A stretch of 64,000 nt of DNA from positions 62,001 to 126,000 of the forward strand of contig JAEHOE010000014.1 of NCBI GenBank assembly GCA_016858145.1, given 5' to 3'. The stretch comes from Edaphochlamys debaryana. Taxonomy: Eukaryota > Chlorophyta > Chlorophyceae > Chlamydomonadales. A program made the position numbers and the translations under genes. The notes under the pieces are model-generated. The model did not search any database and had not been told where the DNA came from. It saw only the letters and a list, made by a program, of their open reading frames with translations. Each line of letters starts with the position of its first letter. Position 1 is the first letter of the stretch. Shown piece after piece: positions 1 through 10,617 of the stretch.

Positions 1-743
1 GAGAGGAGGGCGAAGGCGAAGGCGAGGGCAGGGGGCTTGCGCGAGGTGACGGGGAGGGAGAGGGCGACTGGTGAGAAGAGGGCGAAGGCGAAGGCGAGGG
101 CAGGGGAGACGTGCGAGGTGACGGCGAGGGAGAAGGAGAGCGGGGAGAGGGCGAACGGGGAGAAGGCGGCCGGGGAGAGGGTGAACGGGGAGAAGGCGGC
201 CGGGGGGAGGGTGAACGGGGAGACGGCGGCCGGGGAGGGGGTGAGCGGGGAGAAGGCGGCCGAGGAGAGGGCGACCGGGAAGAGGGAGAGGGAGAGGGAG
301 AGGGAGAGGGAGAGGGCGACTGGTGAGAAGAGGACGAAGGTGACGGCGAGGGCAGGGGGCTTGCGCGAGGTGACGGGGAGGGAGAGGGCGACTGGTGAGA
401 AGAGGGCGAAGGCGAAGGCGAGGGCAGGGGAGACGTGCGAGGTGACGGCGAGGGAGAAGGAGAGCGGGGAGAGGGCGGCCGGGGAGAGGGCGAACGGGGA
501 GAAGGCGGCCGGGGAGGGGGTGAACGGGGAGAAGGCGGCCGAGGAGAGGGCGACCGGGAAGAGGGAGAGGGAGAGGGCGACTGGTGAGAGGAGGGCGAAG
601 GCGAAGGCGAGGGCAGGGGGCTTGCGCGAGGTGACGGCGAGGGAGAGGGCGACTGGTGAGAGGAGGGCGATGGCGAAGGCGAGGGCAGGGGAGATATGCG
701 AGGTGACGGCGGCTTGGGGGACGGCGGGGTTGGTGGACGAGAG
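1..743 (-). repeat. GC-rich minisatellite encoding a Ser-Pro / Arg-Pro hydroxyproline-type hinge
   Basis: On the plus strand this is a purine-rich minisatellite (gagagggcgac- and ggggagaaggcggccg-type units, plus a run of gagagg). It contains no TTA, CTA or TCA, so all three minus-strand frames are open. The frame set by splicing from the exon ending at 843 reads [14 protein letters not shown] repeats for about 247 residues, with two spaced HQSP segments. This matches the extensin-like hinges of pherophorins and some M11 matrix proteins. It is therefore coding DNA of the preceding gene, not intergenic satellite. Confidence 0.8.
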
Positions 744-3700
744 CTGGGGGTGATGACGGGGGAAGGTTGTTTTTGTTCATATACGTTCGTGATGTTGTTA
801 TACGTCCAGCGATGAGAAACAAGGCATGCCGAGGGCACTTACCACTGGCTTGCGCTGATGTTGTAGCGGCAGATCAACACGCTGACCTTGGTGTTGCTGG
901 TCAGCACTGTAAGAAGGCAAGGACCAGGCCACAAAGGCATGCAGGGAGCATCACAAATCAACATGAGCGAGCCCAGCTGAGATACCTGCATGCATGCATG
1001 GCCCCGCCCCAGCCTCTCCCCCTCCAGCTCCACCCGCATCCCCAACTGCACCACTCCCGCCATCCATCCATCCATCCCTCGCTCAAGCCCCAGCCCCAGC
1101 TCAAGCTCAAGCTTGCGCGCTCACCCCCCACTTTCACGCCCTCCGCTCGCTGAGTTGCCTGCGCCCGAGCCCCACCTGGACCCTCACTAGGCCCCAGTCG
1201 CCCACCAGCAGCATCAGATCACTCGATGTGACCCAAGACTTGCTCCAGCCCACCCCGCTCACCCCCTACTGTGATGACCAGGCGGTAGGGCGTCAGCAGG
1301 CTGGTGGTGCCGGGGAAGAGGCGGCCCACGAGCGTGACCCGCGGGTCGCCCCGCGCGGTCCCCAGCGGCTGGTCCAGGGCGCGGTTGACGGCGTGGTAGC
1401 TCACCTGGAGGGGTAGGGGGGGGGGGGGTAGGGGCCGGGAGGGGGGCGGTCGGGCAGGGGGGGGGTCGGTAGGGGGGCAGGCGGGGGAGGACGGGTGGGG
1501 GTGAGGGTGCCCGCGTGCCATGCCGAGTGGCTGGGCCAACCAGCGCGCTGTGCACGCACGCACCTTGCGGTCGAACTCGGCCAGGAGGTCCCTGTCGCCG
1601 CCGCCCTTGCCGCGTAGCGCAAAGTAGATGTTCCTGATGGGGACGAGGGGGCGATGCGGGGATGCGGGAGGATGGGATCGAGTAGGGGATGCGGCACACC
1701 GGAAGGTGGATGGGGCTCAATCGCCCAGGCTTTGATCTGCTGTTGATTAGCCGCTCGGCCCCTGTTGGACGCGCGCATGACCGACTCACTGGGTGTACGC
1801 CGTGCCGAGCCAGTCGGGCACGATCTTGATCATGTTCTGCCGGCCGTACAGTACGGGGATCAGAGCACAGGATCAGGTCAGATTTCAACAGACCAAGATC
1901 TGGGGACCAGGCGCCGTCCCATGTCTCACCCGTGACGTGAGGTAGGTGGCGCTCAGCTCAAAGGCTCCCCTCCAGGCGCCCACAGGCAGGCCCGCACCCG
2001 CCAGCACCGCCCCCGCCACCGGCACAGCCCAGCGCAGGCGCCACAGCTCGGGGGCCGAGGGGCAGGCGTTGCCCCTGCCCTGGCTGGAGGAGGCGTCGTC
2101 ACCCCTGATGTTGGCACGCCAGGCCTGAGGGGGGAGGGAAGGGGAGAGGCAGTTTGACGATGCCGCACTCAGCCCTTTGTGGCTTGTAACCTGTGCACCG
2201 CGTGCACGCGAGGTAGGTGAATGGGGAGATACTAGACCGGCGCCCCTGCTCCATCCATCCCGTTGCTCACGGTGTAGACTCCAAAGTTGTGGAGCAGCGT
2301 CTTCATGTGCGTGCCGCGGCTGAAGACGCCCCGAGCGTCGGGCGTCAGCCAGGAGCGCCGGCCGGGGAGCTCTGCCACACCGCCGCTGGCGGCCCAGGCG
2401 CAGACGGGGGCCAGGCCCTCGGGCAGCACAAAGGCGTGGTGCGTGAAGGCGCCGACGGCTGCGGTGAGTTGATGAGCGCGTGCACGCACGGGGAAGGGAT
2501 GGGATGGGATGGAAGCTAAGCAAGGTGGTCATGGGGGAACTGAAGGTGCCGTGGTGTGCGAGGCCACGCATGCAAGCTCCGTCCGCTAGGGGAGGCCGGG
2601 GAGGCAGACCGCTAGGCGCGGCAGGGGAGATGGAAAGGTAGGCGGCGGCTGGGCGATGACTAATGACCCGTACGTACTGCGGCCGGGCCGTGCTGTATGA
2701 CTCACCGACGCCGCGGCGCTGTACGGCAGCGGTGGCGGCGGCCGCCAGTGCGTCCTCATCGCAGGCCTGGAGCGCAGCGGTGCAGTTAAGGACGACGCCG
2801 AAGGTCTGCGAGGGGCGACAAAATTGAAGGGGGGGAGAGGGACGGGGGGAGGCGGGTCAGCACAGGATAGATAGACACTAGAGTAATCTCTTGCATTAGG
2901 GCCCGGTTGGGGTGCGCACAGTCCCGCCGCATAGCCCCCGCCCCGGCACCAGCATCGCTAGCTCACCCTCGAGGTGGTCTTGTTGACACGCATCTGTCCA
3001 TAGCTGCAGGCTGCGAGCGAGCAAGAGGGCACGAGGAAGAGGGCAGGGCCAAAGCTGGTTGTTAGTAAGGGCAGAATCCATCAATCCACCATGCGCACAT
3101 GAGTCCATCCATCTCTTAGTATCTCACCCTGCAGGTTGTCCGCGTATCCGCCCACTCGCGTAATAGTTTGGTCCACCAGCGTGACCTAATGGGGAGAGAG
3201 GAAAGGGGGAATGCAACCACGCACAAGGATCGAAGTTGAAACGGTGGCGCCTTCCAGACAGGAGTAGTGTCTGCTAATAAGGGGCTAAGGGGCCGGGGGG
3301 AGCTCCGCTAGGGCAAGGACAAGCGTTAAGTGCCGTACTGGCCGCACGTAGTGCGTGCATGGGCTGGCTAGCAAGCTAGGTGGTTTGGCTGCCTCACGTT
3401 GGCGCCCTTGTAGGCGCAGGCTCCGTTGAACGAGGTCACGATGGTGAGCAGGTTCAGCGTGGTGGCGGTGCTGACGATGGCGGGGGCGGGCGCGGTGACG
3501 TTGGCAGCGCCCAGGGCCGAGCACTCCCACACCACTGAGTCATCGTCGTCGTCGTCCGGGGCGGTGCAGGCGAGGTTCTGTGTTCGTGTGTGGGGGGGAA
3601 TGGTTGGGGGTGGCATGGATACGGGCACAGCGCATTCATTCGTTAGGCGTCGCAGCAGTGACTCCCATGGCGTGCTTAGTTCGTTGGAGTCTTCAAACCC

Positions 3701-4309
3701 GACCCACCACTGCCACGCTGGCGCCCGAGCCCACGCGGGCGCCCCTGGCGTCGCTGGGCTGAGCGCTGAGGCGGAAGACGGCCCCAGCGGCGGTGCGGAG
3801 GGACCATGAGTCATCCGACCGTGACACGAGGACGCCCTTTAGGTGGGGGGCAAAGAGGGGGGGGGTGAGGGGGGTAAGGGTGAGGGGCACGCGGCGGCAT
3901 GCGGGGTCGAATGAGCGATGCACTCGGGCATGCAATGCTCCCGGGAGGTGAACGGCGGCCGCACCCCACCTGGGTACCCGGGAAGGAGGAGCTCTGCAGC
4001 TGGCGCTCCCGGACACCTGCGGGCAGGGGGGCAGCACACAGCAATGACAGCAGGAACGTCTCGCTAGCGGGTCATAGCGAGGCATTGGGCCCAGGGGCCA
4101 TGACGGGGCCGAGGGGGCAGGAACAGCCCTCACCCGTCCCCTCACCCGTCCCCTCACCCGAATTGCCCCCGCACGACCCACGCACCAGCAGTCGCGCCGC
4201 TGGCACCTCCCGACGGCAGCAGCAGCAGCAGCAGCAGCAGCGCCACCGCAGCCGCTGCAGGTAGGCGGGTGCCTCGCAGGGCGCCCGCCCGTGCACGTGG
4301 CGCGGTCAT
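1..4309 (-). CDS. Gametolysin-like (peptidase M11 family) secreted protein with degenerate zinc site; partial, runs off left edge
   Basis: Fourteen exons join in consistent phase: 4309-4186, 4016-3970, 3836-3708, 3577-3398, 3185-3128, 3010-2967, 2805-2706, 2458-2271, 2124-1930, 1836-1790, 1633-1564, 1404-1263, 906-843 and 743 to beyond 1, giving about 710 residues in the window. The ATG at 4309 opens a classic signal peptide (Arg-rich start, run of eight Leu, then PSGGASG). Family landmarks follow in order: the N-terminal W-S-L-R-T block, CSYG, FVLP...WA, LLHNFG, the [13 protein letters not shown] block, PDWLG, and VLICRY near the end of the catalytic domain. The zinc motif HExxHxxGxxH is altered: the first His and Glu read Lys-Thr, the third ligand is Thr, and the Met-turn reads SSSQG, so only one zinc His remains. 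The last exon is a Ser-Pro/Arg-Pro hinge like those of algal extracellular-matrix proteins. Inferred: a secreted matrix protein that is a pseudoprotease. The fold assignment is strong; the function is not known. Confidence 0.85.
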
Positions 4310-6077
4310 AACGCAAGGTAGCCCTACGTACATGGCAGGGGCATGTGCCGGAAGGTTAAGGGGTGTCGGCCGGAGCGGCTCGGCATCGACGCCCCGTAGT
4401 TACGCTTGCGCTGATTGCCCAGCGCGGCCTCATTCGTAGCCCAACTCGCTAGCTGTTGGGCCCGCGTGAGCACGCGACGCGCCGACATACAAGGCGAACC
4501 TCCCACGTACTCGCTCCCTGTTTGCTTGCGAGTTAAGGCCACCCACCGCGCACGAGCTTGATATGGAGACGCAGCCGTTCAAGAGGGAACTGCTCGCAGC
4601 CGAGAACTGAATGTACGCCGCTCCTTTGTGTTGCAAGCGCGCACGCACCGACTATAGTATCTCCGGGCACCGTACGGACGCACGCCACTTTGCCGCCTTC
4701 AAGCTTTGCGTACAGTTCGCGACGCTTGCACGCCGTCTTCTCGCGCGGTAGGAGGGAATCATTTTGCGGCAGACACCATGGCCGCGTCGGGCGCCTCTAG
4801 GGTTCGACCGTCGGGCGGTTGGACGCAGCCCGACGCCAGCCACACCTCCCGTCTCACGCACCTAACACAGCTGAGGCCTCGCCGAGTGCGGCCTGGTCTC
4901 GCTGACTTCAGCTAGAGCGGCAACTCGCGAGCGGCGCGTATAGCAGCTGGGTCTAGGTCCGACTTCAGGGCCAACGCCGCTCCCGTCCCGTCATGCCAGG
5001 CCCGGGCAGCCGGGTCCGGCTCCAGCTGCAGATCCAGATGCGTCCCCCGCATTCCATTTCCTTTCAACACCGCTCCCAGCAGCGCCTTCCGCCGTAGCCG
5101 CCACACACGGCGCCCGTGTGGGGGGCCGGCTGCCACTCCGCCAGCGTCATGCTGCTGCCTCAGTCACGGCTCAGTCCAGCGAGGGGAGGCGCGGTGCGGC
5201 CAAGAGGGCTCCGCAGGCGGCGAGGGCGCCCGCATGGCGTTGGGCCGCTGGGGGCTCGGGCGCCGGCCGTCCAGGCTTTGCTCATGCGGCTTGCCAATGT
5301 CAACGGGACGAGGCCGACGTAGGGGTGGGAGGGGGGATCAGAGAGGATGGCCCGACGAGGGACCGCGGCCCCTGCCGGGCCCGAGCAGGCCGGAGTGCCT
5401 GCTGCACAGCATCGAAGGACGGCATCGAAGGACGGTGGCCAGCGGGGACCCCGCCGGACCCACGCGGGCCCACGGCCTGCCGAGGTTGCACAGCCGCACG
5501 TCGACAATGGCTTACGTGCATGAGCTCTGAACTGAGCCTCGCACGCATTGTTCCCGACGCGCCAGCCATGGCGTTCACGCACGTCAGCTCCACGAGGCTC
5601 TGTCCCTCCTGGCATGATGCTTTCAGGCGCACAAGTGAGCTGAAATGGACAACCCGTATGGCGAGGGGAACCTTCATCTGATCGGTTTGGTGCTCTGGTC
5701 TCGGCCTCGCTCCCTGAAGACCCCAGCTGCTGGTGCCCGGCTCACATTTAGGGTCAGTTGAGGCATCGGGTGAGGCTCGATCAATGGGTCCTTAACGCAA
5801 TGCTCGCACGCCTCCCCTCTCCGCGAGGATCCTCGGCCCGGAGGCGGCGGGCGGTGCCTGTGCCCGCAGCAGCAACAGACTGGGAGCCAAGTTAGCTCGC
5901 GCTCTCCCGCCCCCCAACCCAAAGAATAAGGGTCACGTAATGCGGGCTCGCCCGCAGCGAGAGTCATGCAGAAGTCAAGGAAGCCTTCTTTCGACTACGT
6001 CACCTCACCGCTCACCTCACCGTCCAAAATCGTCATCGTCCCGCTTGCAAAACCCAGCGGCCTCAAGCAAAAGCTAG
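4310..6077. other. Intergenic region between the M11-like gene and the STA2 3' end
   Basis: No convincing exon chain was found. The right part of the next block (6083-6486) is the STA2 3' UTR; the left part should hold the promoter of the minus-strand M11-like gene. Several ORFs of 60-190 codons exist on both strands, but they have the Ala/Arg/Pro composition of random GC-rich frames, no family motif and no recognisable splice pattern. A short direct repeat (gcatcgaaggacg twice) sits near 5410-5440. Confidence 0.5.
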
Positions 6078-6082
6078 TTACA
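6078..6082 (-). terminator. Poly(A) signal TGTAA for STA2
   Basis: The plus strand reads TTACA here, which is TGTAA on the minus strand, the usual green-algal polyadenylation signal. It lies about 405 bases past the STA2 stop codon, a normal 3' UTR length for these algae. Confidence 0.55.
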
Positions 6083-6486
6083 GAGGCCAAGGGCACAGAC
6101 GGCCCGAAGATACAAAACGATATTCATCAGATCTCTCCGCTGCAGCCGCGCCCTAGGGCCGGCATTACTAAGGCTCACGCACAACCTCAATGATGCATCC
6201 TCCTCACCCTCGCCTAAGCTCAGACCCTCATCACTCGAGTCCTCAAAACCCCACGCTCGCGGGCAAAACCCCGGGGCGGCGCTCGCTCAATCTGCGAAGC
6301 GCTTTCGCTCTGCCCCGCAGAAAAGAAGCCCCTGGCGCGGTCCCTCCACACGTCTCAGTTCCGCCTCCAAAACTCATTCTCTTCTCCCAAAACACACACC
6401 GCTGCTCGAAAAAGCCTCCTCCAGCTCCTCACACCGTCAGCGCCATTGAGCGCCAATCAGCGCGGCAGCCGTGGTCCCCAGGCCGC

Positions 6487-9400
6487 TTACGAGGACTTCG
6501 TAGACACGGTCACCTTCTTGGGGACCGAGGGGGTGGCGGTGGTGGGGGCCGAGGCGCCGTTGCCGTTCGACTTGGCGCCGGGTGCGGCCTTGGTGGTGGC
6601 CACCTCGGGCTCGGTCGAGATCTTGGGGATCACGGGCTTGACGGCCGGGATAATCACGGGCTGCACGGGCAGGGTCTTGGTGGTGTACGTCTTCACCGCG
6701 GGCACGCCGTTGGAGGCGGGGGCGGCGGGGGTGGCGCGCCACGCGCCCATGGGCGCGGCGGTGGGGGGCTTGGCGGCGGCCGAGCCGTCCTTGGCGGGCA
6801 GCTTGTTGGGGGCATAGGCCACGGCCGGCACGTCGCCGGGGATCTTCTCGGCCACCGGCACCTTGATCTCCTGCTTCTTGGCCGTGGCGACGGCGGCGGC
6901 GGGAGAGCCCTTGCCTGCGGGGTGCACGGAAGGAGGCCCAGGGGGGGTGCAGAGGAGCGGTAAGGAGACGTGCTTCGTATCAGGCGGATGGATGGAGCTG
7001 GCCAGACCCGAGACGCAGCTGGTGCCTACGCTTGTCCTTCCCGCCCAGCGCCCACATCGGCCCCAACCCCAGGCCCAGGCCCCAAGCGCTCACCGGCCAC
7101 CAGCTCCTCCAGCAGGCCCTCCCACTTCTGGGCGGGGCGGCTCCAGGACAGGTCCTGGCTGATGCAGTTGGTCACCATCTCGCCGTACTTGGGGGTGGCG
7201 AACACCTCGGCCGCGCGGCGGCAGGTGGCGGCCAGGGCGTCCGCGTCAGCCTCGTCCAGCTTGTCCTGGTTCAGGGCGCCCACTGCGGGGTGGAGAGGAG
7301 GGGGGGAGTGGGGCTGGTTGGAGGCCGGTCTCAGTCCTTCCCACGCTTCGCTGCCGCCTGCCCTGAAGAGTTCGTGGCCCAATCTCTTCACGTGCTTCAT
7401 GTACGCCCCGCCGTCCCAGCCCCTCCGCATGTGCCCCAGACCCGACCCGACCCAGATCGAGCGGCCGCACTCACTGTGGAAGCCGGTGACGCCCTCCTTG
7501 ACGGTGTCGACCAGGCCGCCGGTGGAGGCGACCACGGGCACGGTGCCGTAGTGCATGGCGTGCAGCTGGATGAGGCCGCAGGGCTCAAAGCGCGAGGGCA
7601 CCAGCATGAAGTCGGCGCCGGCCGTCAGCATGTGCGCCAGCGGGGCCGAGAACTTGACCACGCCCTTGGCCTTGCCCTTGTACTTGGCGGAGATGGCGTT
7701 GACCATTTTCTCGTAAGCGGCCTTGCCGGTTCCGAGGATGGCGACCTGCACCTTGGGCGTGGCCAGCAGCTTGGGCAGCGCGGCGAGGATGATGTCCACG
7801 CCCTTCTGCTCCTCCAGACGGCCGATGAAGGCGAAGAGGGGGGCGGTGGGGTCCACGGGCAGGCCCAGCTCCGCCTGCAGGGCCTCCTTGGCGGCGGCCT
7901 TGCCGGCGAAGACGCTGTTCTGGTCGTACGGCAGGGTCAGGAACTTGTCCGTCTTGGGGTTCCACTCCTCGATGTCCATGCCGTTCACGATGCCCTCAAT
8001 GCCGCCGGCCTGGCTGCGGGGCGGAACAGAGACGCGGAGGCGGGCGGGGGAGGGGAGAGGTCAGCCGCTCATCATGTGCGCTGGAGTCCAGCCCTTCGCG
8101 TCTACCAGCAAGGCCGCACCTGCAGCTGGCACCACCTCGACAGACTCCCCCGACCCACATCAAACCGTCCACACCCACACCCCGCCCCCAGCCCCCACCC
8201 CGCTCTCCACACACACACCGGATGAACTTGTCCAGCTCCACACCGCCGGCCGCGTCCTGAGTGATCTCCGTAGCGTAGTTGGGCGACACAGTCACCAGCT
8301 TGTCGGCGGCCAGGATACCGGCCTTGAGCCAGTTGATCTTCTTGTACGTCTTGCCCGTCAGCGGGGGCTTCTCGTCCTCCTCCATGGGGGTCGCCTCCGT
8401 GAACACCTGGACGGGGGATGGGGTATGATATGAGGGGAGTGGGGCTTCGTCAGAGCTGGAGGGAAGCACGCAGCTGGAGGGTTAGTCCAGGGCCAGACAC
8501 TGCGGCGCGAGACGTCCGGCCTGACACAATGACTAGGGGGGCTGCCGGGCGCAGCGCACAACTCGCAAGGTTCCGACCCTTTCGCGCGAAGGGAGAAGGG
8601 CCCCACCTTGGAGTAGCCGTCGGTGAACTGGAACTTCTCGAACGACTTCTGGGGCACGGCCATGTCCTTGAAGGCCTCCTCCCACATGCGGCCCTGGAAG
8701 GCGATGTTGTGGATGGCCAGCACCGACTTGGCCTTGGTGAACTGGCCCTTGCTCTGGTACTCGTCCTGTGTGGCGCGTGGGGAGGAGGGGCGGGAGGGGG
8801 AAAGGGATATGGGTCGGGGGCAGGTGCGGGGGCGGGTGCGCACGGCTGGGGGCAACGGGCCGAGGTTGCACCAGGCAGGCTCTCGGTGCAGCAGGTCAAG
8901 AGGTGTGGCGTCATGTGTGCAGGTACGGGGAAACAAGGTCACTTGCTAGTGGAAGGTCAACCCCTGGACGCACACACCCCGCCACCACCCTACGCATCCT
9001 AAACACCCCGCTCCTCCACGGCTCCTCCTCCCACCTTCAGCAGGACGGGCACCAGGGCGGAGTGCCAGTCGTTGGCCACGAAGACGCAGTCCTCGCCGGG
9101 GCCGAACGGCAGCACGCGGGCGGCCTCGATGGCAGCGCGGCAGAAGAGCGAGAAGCGCTTGTGGTTGTCCTGAAGGGGGGGGGAAACAGAGGCGAGGGGG
9201 GTTGAGGCGGGTGTGCAGAGAAGCTCGGGGTATGGGCGCCGGAGGGCTTGAAGGCATCGGGGCCTGGCAGGCGTTACGGTTCTTCCGTTGGCAAGAGCGC
9301 TGCAAATCGAAGTCCGCAAGCTCACCAGGTAGTCAGCGCCGGAGCGGGGGCCGTAGAGCTTGGAGCCGGTCTTGCCCCAGACCTTGGCCAGGAACCAGGG

Positions 9401-10226
9401 GTGGTCGACCCAGACGCGGTGCACGCCCTTCTTGATGGAGTGGAAGAAACGGACCTTCTCGCCCATGATGTCGACGACCACGGAGGTATCCCAGGCATCA
9501 GCGTACTGGTCGTAGCTGTGAGGAAGCAAGAGGGCAGGGGGCGCGATCAAGATTCGGACAAGCGGATAACGAAGCCGACCGGGCTCAGAAACGCTTGCAT
9601 GAGGTATAAGTCAATGCATATGGTGAGTTGCAGGAGACGGCGGGCCGAGAGCAGGCCGCGCGGCGAAAGGGCGACGGACGGTGTTGCAGCTGCTTGCGCC
9701 GGAAGAGCCGTTTCTGCTCTAGAAGCCTAGCCAGCGAGCGCAGCGCATAGCAGTGGTCCACACGTACGCATACGGCTGTGAAAGAGGCCGGTTCGCAGCG
9801 CTGGAACCCGGGCTCAAAACATGTGCGCACCCAGCGGGCCCTCGAGAGCGAGCACCGCGAGACCCACCGAGGAGCGATGGTCATGACGCGGTGGCCGCGC
9901 TTCACCAGCTCAATGGGCAGGCCTCCGGTCACGTCGCCGAGACCGCCGGTCTTGCTCCACGGCGCGACCTCAGCGGCGACCATGACAATGTCCAGCGCGC
10001 AAGTGGCACCCGTAACGCCAGTCACAGCCGAGCGGGCCGTCTTGCGCGTGGACGGGCCACGGCCCAGCTCCTTGAGCAGCTGGGTGGCCGTCTTCTTAAC
10101 GCCAAAGCGGGCCGAGTTCATGACCACGACCGGGCGAGCGCTGGGACGGCTCGTCGAGGCGGCAGCCATGCGCTGCTCCGCCTGACGGGCGGGCGCGCCA
10201 ACGCGCTGGCCAGCGAGGGTCTGCAT
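6487..10226 (-). CDS. STA2: Granule-bound starch synthase I (GBSSI), chloroplast, complete
   Basis: GBSSI elongates glucans from ADP-glucose on the starch granule and makes amylose. Exons are 10226-9868, 9515-9326, 9169-9035, 8765-8607, 8406-8219, 8013-7475, 7282-7094 and 6914-6487, all in phase, giving 728 residues. A Ser/Arg/Ala-rich transit peptide occupies roughly the first 60 residues. Then come the ADP-glucose motif [56 protein letters not shown] and the second [16 protein letters not shown] loop of the GT5 family. The last about 140 residues are an Ala/Pro/Lys/Thr-rich tail past the catalytic core, as in Chlamydomonas GBSSI, which also carries an extra C-terminal extension. The start is the first ATG after the TATA-like element; an upstream in-frame ATG lies 5' of that element. 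The intron after the HSECGR-like read-through is resolved as GFH-MGALNQ. Confidence 0.95.
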
Positions 10227-10617
10227 CGTCACGATTGAAGTAGTAGAGTCGACGGAAGGGTGCGCTAGCAGCCCTCTGCGACTGTGTGAAAGGCACTGAG
10301 ACCGGCAGGCGCGGTCTGTATAAGTAGCAGCCGCGATTCCAGCACGGGAACGGTTCCAGCACCTGCAATGCAAGCCGACGGCAAGGAACGGTGGAGAGCC
10401 CGTACGGCATTCCGTCCGCGCGCCCTCGCGTCCGTCGCTTCCGGGCGCAGGCGCAGGCGCTAGGCCCGTCGCTGGGCTGTGCGGGCTGCGCTGCGCAGCC
10501 CCTACACGACGCGCCAGGGCCCGGCCGCGCAGCGCAAGCTGATGCGGTCGCGCCAGGCTGCCCGTCTCGGCGACACCCGAGTGACCTCCTCTAGCAATGG
10601 GCAGGAGTCACACGTAC
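10219..10617 (-). repeat. Inverted repeat, left arm (STA2 promoter copy 1)
   Basis: This block matches the reverse complement of 13035-13434 over about 399 bases with only a handful of differences, clustered near 10375-10400, plus single changes near 10542 and 10608. It includes the promoter, the 5' UTR and the codons ATG CAG AC of STA2. Identity stops abruptly inside codon 3. Confidence 0.9.
10227..10617 (-). promoter_or_regulatory. STA2 promoter and 5' UTR
   Basis: On the minus strand a TATA-like element (CTTATA, plus-strand 10319-10324) lies about 95 bases upstream of the STA2 ATG, leaving a 5' UTR of perhaps 60-70 bases. The whole block through codon 3 of STA2 is the left arm of a 0.4-kb inverted duplication. 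Confidence 0.55.

Noticed and set aside
5118..5681. 187-codon plus ORF in the first intergenic region
   Set aside because: Ala/Arg/Gly-rich with no domain, and several equally long frames overlap it on the other strand.
10096..10410. In-frame upstream ATGs at 10373 as the STA2 start
   Set aside because: They lie upstream of the TATA-like element, and the same text recurs in the inverted copy where it leads to no gene; the ATG at 10226 begins a normal transit peptide.
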